From JAFDZO01 sp038225955 (lineage in GTDB: Bacteria; Bacteroidota; Ignavibacteria; Tepidaquicellales; Tepidaquicellaceae), in the NCBI GenBank assembly GCA_038225955.1, contig JBBRQV010000086.1, positions 1 through 13,337 on the forward strand: DNA of 13,337 nucleotides, in the 5' to 3' direction. Below the pieces are notes generated by a model. The model was not told the DNA's origin. It was given only the letters and a program-made list of their open reading frames with translations, and ran no database searches. A program made the position numbers and the translations under genes. Position 1 is the first letter of the stretch. The number at the start of each line of letters is the position of its first letter. Of the stretch, positions 1-7,337 are shown piece by piece.

Positions 1-2
1 CA

Positions 3-38
3 AAGTATGGTGTGAAAATGATTGTTGAGAAGAAGTAA
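3..38 (+). CDS. C-terminal tail of a gene cut by the left edge (partial)
   Basis: Reading from base 3 gives KYGVKMIVEKK followed by TAA at 36-38. The stop lies one base from the stop codon of the converging acyltransferase gene (40-42), the tight tail-to-tail packing also seen at 7337/7347. The other two plus frames stop earlier, at 13-15 and 28-30, so this is the only open plus frame. Eleven residues are too few to name a family, and a non-coding reading cannot be excluded. Confidence 0.4.
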   Translation, partial: KYGVKMIVEKK

Positions 39-39
39 T

Positions 40-864
40 TTAAACATTTTCTAACGCGTAAGTTCTCTCTCTTAAAAAATTTATAAGTTCTTCATTCGAT
101 TTAAACTTTTCTATTTCCCCCGGCGGTACAATATCTCCGAACTTAATTTTCGTTACCGTTCCTTTTTTATTCAACATTTCAGAAGGAAGCTTTGCGAGCC
201 TTATATTATCCTGAAGCATAGAATAGAACTGATACATAATGCTGTTTCTCCCTGAGCAATTCATAGGGAGAACGGGGGCTTTTAATTTTGAAATGATTTT
301 TCCGAGTACGGGGCTCCAGTTTTTATCCTCAACCCTAAAGTTTTTCGTCTGAAAATTCGAGACATCTCCCGCGGGGAAAAGCCCAATGCATCCTCCGTTT
401 TTTACATAGTATAAAAGGTCTTTTATAGTGGAAGTGTTGGATGCAATTTTATTATCGCTGAAGGCATCAACGATTATAAGATGTGGAACAATTTGCGGAA
501 CGCCAAGAAAAAGTTTATCAGCAACAACTTTAAAGTCCGGGCGGATTTTTGTAAATACGTTTATCATTGTGAAGCCGTCAATTACTCCAAGTGGATGATT
601 TGATGTTACAATAAACGGTCCTTCCTTCGGAATTTTATCTAAATCTTTCTGACTGATTTCATATTTAATTCCAAGCCGCTCAAATCCTTTTTCGATAAAT
701 TCGTTTCCATCAAGATGTGATACCGGTCCATAAAATTCATTTAGCTTATCAAGCTTTAAAAGTTTAATCACCGAAGGGACAATGAACTTAAGCTTGCTAT
801 CGTGAAGATTAAGAAATTGAGTGAAATCTTTTTTTGATATTAATTCTGTAGGATGTTGAGCCAA
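40..864 (-). CDS. PlsC-superfamily lysophospholipid acyltransferase, putative-hemolysin type
   Basis: Probably transfers an acyl chain to a lysolipid or ornithine-lipid acceptor at the inner face of the cytoplasmic membrane. The 274 residues carry the superfamily blocks: SNHPLGVIDG at about 88-97 (catalytic His90 with acidic Asp96), FPAGDVSN at 163-170 in place of the usual FPEG block, and VLPMNCSGRN at about 198-207. The NHPxGxxDG plus FPAG combination is typical of the COG3176/hemolysin-like branch rather than classical PlsC. The gene must start at a non-ATG codon: the first ATG is at residue 100, and TTG at 862-864 is the best choice, six codons after an in-frame stop. It lies 136 bases downstream of the yhcH-like gene on the same strand, so it may or may not share its transcript. 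Family is well supported; substrate is not determined. Confidence 0.85.
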   Translation of the reverse strand: MAQHPTELISKKDFTQFLNLHDSKLKFIVPSVIKLLKLDKLNEFYGPVSHLDGNEFIEKGFERLGIKYEISQKDLDKIPKEGPFIVTSNHPLGVIDGFTMINVFTKIRPDFKVVADKLFLGVPQIVPHLIIVDAFSDNKIASNTSTIKDLLYYVKNGGCIGLFPAGDVSNFQTKNFRVEDKNWSPVLGKIISKLKAPVLPMNCSGRNSIMYQFYSMLQDNIRLAKLPSEMLNKKGTVTKIKFGDIVPPGEIEKFKSNEELINFLRERTYALENV

Positions 865-1000
865 AGCGATGGAATGAATTTATCTTTCGGTAAGATACTT
901 GAAATGAAAATGAAAATTAGTTCAGAAAAATTATCTTACTTCCCACCCGCAAAGTCCGAACTGAATTTTTTATCGACGGGATATCTAGATTGCATGGAAT

Positions 1001-1450
1001 TTATATTAAAACTTTTATAACTACTTTTTTTACTTTTGAAGGTCCGTTTATTTGGATTGAAGGCATGTGAATATCATCGGGTCCCAAAATTAAAAAATCC
1101 CCCGCGTTTACTGTAAGAAAATCCCCTTCGCCCTCCCAAAGCATAAAATCTGTTTCAGGATCATATTCTTTCAACATCTTTACTTTATCTTTGAATACAT
1201 ATCCTATTCTTTCCTCACCGCTTGCAACGAATTGCACATCATAATATTTTTTATGGGATTCCCATTTACCTTCTGCCAGAGGCTTCGTATCGTACTCGCT
1301 TATCATAGCGTAAATATTTTTTCCGTCAAGCTCGTGCGTTCCGTTATCAAGTAAAGTTATATCAGTTACGCTGAGAAATTCCAATGCTTTCTGAAATCTT
1401 TCGCCGTAAGAAAAATATTGCTCTGCGTTTTTTATGTTATCTATTATCAT
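1001..1450 (-). CDS. YhcH/YjgK/YiaL family (DUF386) protein, possible sugar anomerase
   Basis: A 149-residue protein, the usual full length for this small cupin-like family, which includes E. coli YhcH (NanQ, a sialic-acid anomerase), YiaL, TabA and EbgC. Family blocks visible are WESHKKYYDVQFVASGEERIG at about 63-83, with Glu64, His66, Asp71 and Gln73 as likely metal or sugar ligands, and LILGPDDIHMPSIQ at about 120-133 with His128. It starts 19 bases after the stop of the ABC permease gene on the same strand, so it is probably co-transcribed with the exporter. That context gives no clear carbohydrate pathway, and no sialic-acid or lyxose genes are visible here. Family membership is firm. 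The anomerase role is inferred from characterised members, and the substrate is unknown. Confidence 0.85.
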   Translation of the reverse strand: MIIDNIKNAEQYFSYGERFQKALEFLSVTDITLLDNGTHELDGKNIYAMISEYDTKPLAEGKWESHKKYYDVQFVASGEERIGYVFKDKVKMLKEYDPETDFMLWEGEGDFLTVNAGDFLILGPDDIHMPSIQINGPSKVKKVVIKVLI

Positions 1451-1469
1451 TTTGTATTATTTGAAAGAA

Positions 1470-2198
1470 TTATAGTTCCTGTTTTGTAAATTTTATATAC
1501 GAAAGTATTGCAAATAAAACAAAATTTAAAGTCAGGGACGCTATGGGAATAAGTATGTTGGTCTCCGTTTGCGGAACGTTTAAAAGGACGGAAGCCGACC
1601 ACGGATAGTAAGCTGTATATTTACTTCCCACAATTAACATCCCCGATATCATGCACATCAGAGATACAAACAAAGCAAAAAGAATATTTCTAAACAGAAG
1701 AGTTATGAAAAATGTAAATGGTATGAATGAAATAAGAAGAAATCCTGCTTTGAGATGCCTTACAAAGAATGTCCATATTATTTCGTTATTTATTCCCGGA
1801 AAACCACCAAGCAATGCCAGCGGAATTGAGAAACCATAGGAAATCATCACAACGCAAATTCCGAACAACAGTGTGAATACAAGTTTTCCCCAGAAAATTT
1901 TATTTTTTGTTAAAGGGGTTAGCAGTAAAGTCTTAAGAGTATCATCTTTATATTCTTTTAAAAATAAATATATTCCCACGAATGCAATAAGCATCGGTCC
2001 GAATATTATAGATAAATATGTGACATTGTTATTTAAATAATACTCTATTGTGAAAATGGAAACATCTTTTGCGCGGGCGCGCATATTTATTGTTAAAAGA
2101 AAATTCAACAGTGGAATGAAAAGTGAAATAAAAATTATGAGATAATTTATTTTTTCTCTTTTAATCTTTGTAAGTTCGTTTCTTAAAATTGATATCAT
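1470..2198 (-). CDS. ABC-2 type transporter permease subunit (NatB/BcrB-like)
   Basis: A 242-residue integral membrane protein with about six hydrophobic segments: roughly 19-38, 60-80, 105-130, 150-170, 172-192 and 212-235. The cytoplasmic loop LLTPLTKNKIFWGKLVFT (about 91-108) after the second segment is typical of ABC-2 permeases that pair with BcrA/NatA-type ATPases. ATG lies at 2196-2198, one base after the ATPase stop codon, and a GGCGGG stretch inside the end of the ATPase gene could serve as a weak ribosome binding site. This points to translational coupling and a two-gene exporter. No permease-fused extracytoplasmic domain is seen, so a MacB/LolCDE-type role is unlikely. Possible cargoes include an antibiotic, a lipid or sodium; the sequence does not decide. 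Confidence 0.88.
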   Translation of the reverse strand: MISILRNELTKIKREKINYLIIFISLFIPLLNFLLTINMRARAKDVSIFTIEYYLNNNVTYLSIIFGPMLIAFVGIYLFLKEYKDDTLKTLLLTPLTKNKIFWGKLVFTLLFGICVVMISYGFSIPLALLGGFPGINNEIIWTFFVRHLKAGFLLISFIPFTFFITLLFRNILFALFVSLMCMISGMLIVGSKYTAYYPWSASVLLNVPQTETNILIPIASLTLNFVLFAILSYIKFTKQEL

Positions 2199-2199
2199 C

Positions 2200-3102
2200 T
2201 TATTTCCCGCCTGTTAGATTAAAAAATAATTCCTCAAGATTATTATTATATGTCATAGAGTGGACTTCCACATCATTGTTTAAAATGCTTTTCACTGTTT
2301 CGCTTGCTTGTTCTTTCGAACATTTTATTTTTATTTCGTTTGATTCGTTATTTACTTCGAAGGTATGCTCTCCGTTAATTGCTTTAATCGCCCGTCCAAC
2401 ATCCGAAACTACTATTGTAAACTCCCTTACTTCAATATTAAGCAAATCGCCCACGGTTCCCTGCTTAATTAATTTTCCTTTATCAATTATGCCTATGTGT
2501 GTGGCTACTTGCTGCACTTCGGTAAGTATATGGCTGGAGATAAGAACTGTAATATTAAATTCTTTTGAAAATATTTTTATCAGCTCACGTATTTTTATAA
2601 TTCCCTCGGGGTCTAATCCGTTTGTCGGCTCATCAAGAATAAGCAGCTTTGGCTTATTTAGTAAAGCGAAGGCAATACCAAGCCTCTGCTTCATTCCTAA
2701 TGAAAATTTCTCGAAAATTTTATTTTCGCTGTGAAGCTCGACTATATTCAGACACTCTTCAACTCTGCTTTTATCTTTATTCCCATAATAAGATTGGAAC
2801 AACTCAAGGTTTTCCTTTGCCGTGAGATTTGCATAAAATCCGGGAGACTCAATTATAGCTCCTGTACTTTTTAAAATTTCCACTCTCTCGGTTTTAATGT
2901 TTTTACCGAGCACTATGCATTCTCCCGAATCGGGTCTTATTAATCCGGTAATAATTTTCAGAGTGCTTGTTTTCCCCGCCCCATTTTTTCCCAGGAAGCC
3001 GTAAATAGAGCCCTCAGGTACCTTCAGATTAACATTAAATAAAATCTGCTCGCGTCCGTAAGATTTATTGATATCTTTTGTTTCAATTATGTAATTTTCC
3101 AT
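2200..3102 (-). CDS. ABC transporter ATP-binding protein (BcrA/NatA-like)
   Basis: A 300-residue cytoplasmic ATPase that powers the adjacent permease. All nucleotide-binding motifs are intact: Walker A GKNGAGKT at about 38-45, ABC signature SLGMKQR at about 134-140, Walker B LLILDEPTNGLDP at about 153-165 with catalytic Glu158, and the switch His191. The Q-loop position reads GAIIESPGFYANLTAKENL (about 81-99), with Glu where many ABC proteins have Gln. This is common in the BcrA/lantibiotic-immunity branch. Residues beyond about 225 form the usual C-terminal extension. The gene leads the minus-strand block and starts at ATG 3100-3102. No convincing Shine-Dalgarno sequence precedes it. Family is very secure; transported substrate is unknown. 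Confidence 0.93.
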   Translation of the reverse strand: MENYIIETKDINKSYGREQILFNVNLKVPEGSIYGFLGKNGAGKTSTLKIITGLIRPDSGECIVLGKNIKTERVEILKSTGAIIESPGFYANLTAKENLELFQSYYGNKDKSRVEECLNIVELHSENKIFEKFSLGMKQRLGIAFALLNKPKLLILDEPTNGLDPEGIIKIRELIKIFSKEFNITVLISSHILTEVQQVATHIGIIDKGKLIKQGTVGDLLNIEVREFTIVVSDVGRAIKAINGEHTFEVNNESNEIKIKCSKEQASETVKSILNNDVEVHSMTYNNNLEELFFNLTGGK

Positions 3103-3198
3103 AGGTGTGTACTCATTCTACGTTAGCTGCAGTGTCGTGTTTCATAAATAATTAAAAAAATGTAAATTTAACTGTTTTTTAATGTACCTCGTACTTTC

Positions 3199-3227
3199 TT
3201 GAATTAATTGATAAATGAAAATATATT
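3199..3227 (+). promoter_or_regulatory. Candidate sigma70-like promoter for the five-gene envelope set
   Basis: TTGAAT at 3199-3204 and TATATT at 3222-3227 are separated by exactly 17 bases. This places the predicted transcription start near 3233-3235, about 15 bases before the ATG at 3250. It also argues against the longer frame that would begin at TTG 3208, inside the promoter. Assigned by eye in AT-rich sequence, so a chance match is possible. Confidence 0.4.
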
Positions 3228-3249
3228 GAATAATAAAGTAAATTCTCTC

Positions 3250-4050
3250 ATGAAAAAATTTATACTCGTTGTTTTTTTTATAATCTTTTCTCTGTCCGCT
3301 TTTGCGCAGGAAATTGATGAAACTTATGCTGGCACTACAAGCGATGAAATAAAAATGCTTGATATAATGAAAGAGGTTAATAGAAGAACCGAACTTACTG
3401 ACAATATTTTTTCAGAAGGTGAAGTGAAAATCCGCGCGCCGGGAATGGACGAATCCGCCTCAATCGAAATTCATTCAAAGAGACAAAGCGACTTATGGTT
3501 TAAGATCGAAGGCCCGCTGGGCATTGATGTTGCGACAGGGTATTTTGGGAGAAAGAATTTTACTTATCTTAATTCACTGAATGATTACTCAATCACAGGT
3601 CCAACGAATCAGGCAAATATCAGTGCAGTAACAAGAATGAAAGTTTACTATGATGATTTACTGAATGCCTTCTCCGGTACTATGAGAATTGTAAAATATG
3701 TAAATGACGTTATGGAAATATCAGAAGTGGGAAACAGCAATGTTTTAAAATTTACGACTACAAGCACCACCGGAATTGTCACAAACAGAAAATACTTTGT
3801 TGATAAAACTACTTATATAGTTAATAAATGCGAGTACTCAAATCTCAAAGGAGATATTATCTCAAGTATATATTTCTCGAACATTGTAAGCTCGGGCGAC
3901 TCATGGCATGCGAAAACCATTCAGGCAAGCAATCCCAAGAAGGGCGAGTACGTTACTTTAACTTTGGAAAAGTTTTCTTCCAATCAAATGAATTTAAGTT
4001 TCTATGTTTCAATACCAAGCGGCACTAAAAAGAAAGTCTGGACAAATTAA
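3250..4050 (+). CDS. LolA/LolB-like periplasmic protein (DUF4292-like)
   Basis: Probably a periplasmic lipid- or lipoprotein-handling protein with an open beta-barrel fold. I chose ATG 3250 (266 residues) over an in-frame TTG at 3208 because it gives a clean signal peptide: MKK, a hydrophobic core, then AFA|Q at residues 17-20. There is no lipobox, so the product should be soluble like LolA, not anchored like LolB. The strongest family signal is LWFKIEGPLGIDVATGYFG at about 82-100 followed by NFTYLNSLNDYSITG at about 103-117. This matches the DUF4292 pattern of repeated strands around a GPxGI[ED]VA block. Its stop TAA (4048-4050) is followed directly by the ATG of the next gene, so translation is probably coupled. 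The carrier role is inference from the fold family. Confidence 0.75.
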   Translation: MKKFILVVFFIIFSLSAFAQEIDETYAGTTSDEIKMLDIMKEVNRRTELTDNIFSEGEVKIRAPGMDESASIEIHSKRQSDLWFKIEGPLGIDVATGYFGRKNFTYLNSLNDYSITGPTNQANISAVTRMKVYYDDLLNAFSGTMRIVKYVNDVMEISEVGNSNVLKFTTTSTTGIVTNRKYFVDKTTYIVNKCEYSNLKGDIISSIYFSNIVSSGDSWHAKTIQASNPKKGEYVTLTLEKFSSNQMNLSFYVSIPSGTKKKVWTN

Positions 4051-4491
4051 ATGAAAAATCTTTTTAAAATCACATTAGTTTTTTTAGTTATAATATTCTG
4101 CTCTTGCGATGATTCAATTAAATCCTCTCTTGATAAACAGATATCAGGTACTGATATGATAAAGTTATATTTTTACGATAAGACAGGTAAGCTTACCAAT
4201 AAAAACGATATTGTTACAGTTCAGGATAAAGATATTATTACAAAGCTGCAACAGGCAATTGGTGATGAAACTGCTCCTGAAAACAAGTGCGGATATACAG
4301 GCTCAATGGAATTTTTCAAATCGGGGAAATCTCTTCTTACATCTGAATTTAACACACTGCCTGAGTGCTCCCATATTATTTTTCGTCTTAAAGATAACAT
4401 GTATTCAAAAAAATTATCGTCGGAAAGCATTATTATTCTGGGTAAATATTACGAGCTGATTGATTCACAAAACAAAACTTCGCTTAATTAA
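4051..4491 (+). CDS. Small putative lipoprotein, uncharacterised
   Basis: A 146-residue protein with MKN, a hydrophobic core and a lipobox-like FCSC ending at Cys19, followed by Asp-Asp. It is probably lipid-anchored on the periplasmic side of a membrane. Two further cysteines, Cys80 in NKCGYTGS and Cys106 in LPECSHIIF, could form a disulfide outside the cytoplasm. The CGYxG...C.HI.F pattern resembles small FCB-group lipoproteins I have no function for. The gene begins on the base after the upstream stop and ends six bases before the TPR gene, so it is embedded in the operon. Asp after the lipidated Cys is an inner-membrane retention signal in E. coli, but that rule may not hold in this group. 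No enzymatic motif is visible. Confidence 0.75.
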   Translation: MKNLFKITLVFLVIIFCSCDDSIKSSLDKQISGTDMIKLYFYDKTGKLTNKNDIVTVQDKDIITKLQQAIGDETAPENKCGYTGSMEFFKSGKSLLTSEFNTLPECSHIIFRLKDNMYSKKLSSESIIILGKYYELIDSQNKTSLN

Positions 4492-4497
4492 AATATT

Positions 4498-5325
4498 ATG
4501 AAAAAAGTTTTAATATTTTTTATATTATTTGCCGTAAAGGTTTTTGCCCAAAGTACTCCCGAAGAAATGATGGATATGGGAAATGAATTTTTTGCAAAAG
4601 GAAATCCGAAGAAAGCTGCAGATTACTACTCGCAATATATAAACACATACAAAGATAGCGCTCGCGGATATACAGCGAGGGGTAATGCATATGTTTTGCT
4701 TCACGATTTTAAATCTGCGCTTGTCGATTTTAAAATGGCGATATATCTGGATTCCACTTCTGCGCGTGCATTTGCAGGAAGAGGAACAACGTACTTTTTC
4801 ATAGGGAATACAAGTGAGGCAATTGCCGATTTAAATAAATCAGTTGAGCTTGATCCAAATGCATTAATTTCTTATCAAACGCTTGCAAGTATTTATACAT
4901 CAGAGGGAAAATACAGTGAAGCAATGTCCTCTATAGATAAAGGAATATCGTTAAACCCTAATGATGGGGAGAGCTACCGGATAAAAGGCACAGTTTATTT
5001 TTACATGAATGATACTATTAATGCGATAACATATCTTGATAAATCAATCGAAGTGGCTCCGGAAAATCCCAAGATGTACACAACGCGCGGCGCTTTATAT
5101 AAGGATATTAACAGGCTTGATAAGGCACTGGCAGATTATGATAAGGCGTTAAGTATAAATCCTAATGACGCCGAAGCATTGGCAAGAAAAGGAATTGTAT
5201 TCTTATTGCAAAAAAAATACAAAGAAGCTGTTGAGTATATGGAGAAGGGTATAAGTCTGGATGCGAGTCTTGAGAGCGGCATTAAAAAATATCTGGACCA
5301 GGCAAAAGCAAATTTGAAAAAATGA
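4498..5325 (+). CDS. Secreted tetratricopeptide repeat (TPR) protein
   Basis: A 275-residue protein with an N-terminal signal peptide (MKK, hydrophobic core, VFA|Q at about 15-18) followed by about seven consecutive TPR units, roughly at 22-51, 55-88, 89-122, 123-156, 157-190, 191-224 and 225-258. Repeat hallmarks are visible: AxxGxxY starts, YxxALxDxxKAL-type helix B, and D/NPN turns such as ELDPN, SLNPND and SINPND. The protein is therefore an almost pure periplasmic repeat scaffold, most likely for protein-protein contact, with no catalytic domain. It starts six bases after the small lipoprotein gene, and its stop overlaps the next gene's start in an ATGA (5322-5325). Partner proteins may be the products encoded beside it; that is inference from gene order. 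Confidence 0.88.
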   Translation: MKKVLIFFILFAVKVFAQSTPEEMMDMGNEFFAKGNPKKAADYYSQYINTYKDSARGYTARGNAYVLLHDFKSALVDFKMAIYLDSTSARAFAGRGTTYFFIGNTSEAIADLNKSVELDPNALISYQTLASIYTSEGKYSEAMSSIDKGISLNPNDGESYRIKGTVYFYMNDTINAITYLDKSIEVAPENPKMYTTRGALYKDINRLDKALADYDKALSINPNDAEALARKGIVFLLQKKYKEAVEYMEKGISLDASLESGIKKYLDQAKANLKK

Positions 5326-5852
5326 TTTTCACTAACTCAAAAGAAAATATTACAAGAAAGTTTTTGTTTTTCGTTTTTGCCGGAGCAATATTTGTTTCAG
5401 GCTGTTCAAAGGAAAATAAAAGCAGTTCGACTGAAATAAAAATCGAACAGCAAAATCCTGTACAGGAAAAACCAAGAGAGGAAACCAAATCCGCCGCTGA
5501 CACTAATAAACAAGTTAAACAAGACTCGATTAGTCAGATTCAGCAAACACAAAAACAGGAAAATTTATTTTTAAAATCCAAGCAGGCGGTAAAGTACATT
5601 GGTAAAAATGCAACAATAAACGGATACGTTGCAGATGTATATAAAAATGAAAAAGTTGCTTATCTTAATTTTGACGGGAAGTTTCCGAAGAATACATTTT
5701 CGGGTGTAATTTTTAAAGACGATTTTTCAAAGTTTGGAGATGTAAACCGTTTTAGAAATAAAAATGTTGAGATAAGCGGAGTGATTTCAGGATACAAAGG
5801 AAAGCCGCAGGTTATACTAAAAAACACTTCTCAAGTAAAGATTACAAATTAA
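5322..5852 (+). CDS. Lipoprotein with C-terminal OB-fold-like domain
   Basis: A 176-residue predicted lipoprotein. An N-terminal hydrophobic stretch ends in the lipobox VSGC (Cys28). A polar linker rich in Gln, Lys and Glu spans about 29-85. Residues about 86-176 look like an OB-fold of the tRNA_anti/nucleic-acid-binding type: AVKYIGKNATINGYVADVY, then AYLNFDGKFPKNTFSGVIF, then RNKNVEISGVISGYKGKPQ, each matching known strand blocks of secreted OB domains. Such domains bind nucleic acid or other ligands, but here the ligand is unknown. The start overlaps the TPR gene stop as ATGA, showing tight coupling. Its stop is followed after one codon, in the same frame, by the TTG start of the next gene. 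The extended linker suggests the OB domain stands off the membrane. Confidence 0.8.
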   Translation: MIFTNSKENITRKFLFFVFAGAIFVSGCSKENKSSSTEIKIEQQNPVQEKPREETKSAADTNKQVKQDSISQIQQTQKQENLFLKSKQAVKYIGKNATINGYVADVYKNEKVAYLNFDGKFPKNTFSGVIFKDDFSKFGDVNRFRNKNVEISGVISGYKGKPQVILKNTSQVKITN

Positions 5853-5855
5853 GAT

Positions 5856-7337
5856 TTGTTTAAATCAAAATTCATAGACCTCCTTGCAACATTCACTCAT
5901 GATGAAATAAAAGAGTTTGGAAGATTTATAGACTCTCCTTTTTTCAATCGCGATAAAACCATATCACAAAGTTACAGATTTTTTAAAAAGTTTTATCCGG
6001 AGTTTGATAATCCAAAATTTACGAAAGAAAATTTCTTTAAAGCTTTATACCCGGGTAAATCCTATAACGATGCAAGATTAAGGAATATTTTATCTGATTT
6101 ATTAAAGCACGGACAGGATTACATTACAATTAAGTTTACACAAAGCACACCGTTCGTCGAAAACACTTCAACACTGGAAGCTCTCAGTCTGAGAATGCTT
6201 GATTCACTTTTTACAAAGAAAGCAAACGAAGCATACGATTCAATTGATGTCTCTAAACACGACCCCGATGAAATATTTCTTTACAGAAAAAAGATTGAGG
6301 ATTTAAAGTATGATTTTTATTTCAGAAGAAGCAAAGAGGATAAAGGCGTAGAAACAACAACTAAGCGCGGCGACAATCTGGTTTTCTTTTTTCTTCTTAG
6401 AATGCTGAAACTAAAAATTTTACTTTATACCAATGAACATAATTTTAATATAAAACCTGAGGCAGGTCTTCTAAATAAAGCATTTGAGAATGTAAATCTT
6501 GAAGCTTTACTGGAGTACATTAAAAAAAATCATCCTGAAGAATATCCCGTGCTGGCAGTACATTATTATTTTTATATAGCTCAAACGGATTTTTCAAAAA
6601 CGGATTATTACTTTACGGCAGAAAAAATATTTTCAAGTAATCTTAAAAAATTTAGCCTGAAAGAACAATCAGAGATGCTTCATGCCTTCGCATCGCTTTG
6701 CATTGATTACATACATCTTGGGAAATTTGAATTCAATAAAAATCTTCTTGATGTTTACAAGAAGATGGATGAATATCAGTTGTTCTCGGAGCCCGGAAAA
6801 CCTCAGGTAATAACACTACTCGGATTCAGAAATATTGTGTTAATCGCTAAAGAAGAAAAAGCCTTTGACTGGATGATATACTTTCTTGAGAGAAATATTG
6901 ATAAAATTCCCAAGGAAAATAGGGAAGATATGAAAAACCTCAGCTACGCATTGCTTGAATTTGAAAAAGAAAATTTCTCTGGTGCGCTTGAGCATATCAG
7001 TAAGGTAAAATATGAGTTTTTCTACTTCCGTTATGATGTTAAAAATCTTCTGCTTAAATGCTTTTACGAACTTGATATGTATGAGCAGTCTTTGTATTTG
7101 ATTACAAACTATAAGTTGTTTCTTAAGCAAAATAAAAACATTTCAAAAGAGGCTAAGCGGGTTTACTCGCAGCATATTAAATACATAGAAAAAGTTACAA
7201 AGCTGAAAATAAATTATGATGATTACGAGGCAGCTAAGCTTAAAAAAGAAATGGAAACAATGGATCCCTGGGCAGTAAAGTGGACGAAGTATAAATTGGA
7301 AGAGTTGATGAAAAAAAGTAAAAAATATAAAAGATAA
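5856..7337 (+). CDS. Large cytosolic helical protein, function unknown
   Basis: A 493-residue protein with no signal peptide or membrane segment, rich in aromatic, Lys and Glu residues. Most of it reads as amphipathic helices, probably a helical repeat or solenoid fold. I do not recognise a characterised family. The N-terminus, with DLLATFTHDEIKEFGRFI (about 8-25), SPFFNRDK and FYPEF, then ALYPGKSYNDARLRNILSDL (about 63-82), resembles hypothetical proteins of FCB bacteria. The start must be TTG at 5856-5858: the preceding stop is only one codon upstream, and no ATG occurs before the MLDSLF segment near residue 113. It follows the OB-fold lipoprotein by three bases and closes the operon, ending nine bases from the convergent OstA-like gene. 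A cytosolic protein at the end of an envelope operon is unexpected. Confidence 0.8.
   Translation: MFKSKFIDLLATFTHDEIKEFGRFIDSPFFNRDKTISQSYRFFKKFYPEFDNPKFTKENFFKALYPGKSYNDARLRNILSDLLKHGQDYITIKFTQSTPFVENTSTLEALSLRMLDSLFTKKANEAYDSIDVSKHDPDEIFLYRKKIEDLKYDFYFRRSKEDKGVETTTKRGDNLVFFFLLRMLKLKILLYTNEHNFNIKPEAGLLNKAFENVNLEALLEYIKKNHPEEYPVLAVHYYFYIAQTDFSKTDYYFTAEKIFSSNLKKFSLKEQSEMLHAFASLCIDYIHLGKFEFNKNLLDVYKKMDEYQLFSEPGKPQVITLLGFRNIVLIAKEEKAFDWMIYFLERNIDKIPKENREDMKNLSYALLEFEKENFSGALEHISKVKYEFFYFRYDVKNLLLKCFYELDMYEQSLYLITNYKLFLKQNKNISKEAKRVYSQHIKYIEKVTKLKINYDDYEAAKLKKEMETMDPWAVKWTKYKLEELMKKSKKYKR

Noticed and set aside
890..939. Inverted repeat GTAAGATA/TATCTTAC (890-897 and 932-939) between the yhcH-like and acyltransferase genes
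   Set aside because: Eight-base arms with a 34-base AT-rich loop and no T tract; too weak to call a terminator or regulatory hairpin.
2189..2734. 181-codon plus-strand open frame opposite the ABC ATPase gene
   Set aside because: Entirely antisense to a gene with intact Walker A, signature and Walker B motifs; its translation shows no domain.
3208..3249. Longer N-terminus for the LolA/LolB-like protein from TTG 3208
   Set aside because: The extra 14 residues would sit before a complete signal peptide (MKKFILVV...AFAQ) and overlap the -35/-10 promoter candidate; ATG 3250 is better.
4211..4459. Overlapping open frames on both strands within the small lipoprotein gene
   Set aside because: The lipoprotein frame has a signal, lipobox and operon spacing; the alternatives have none.
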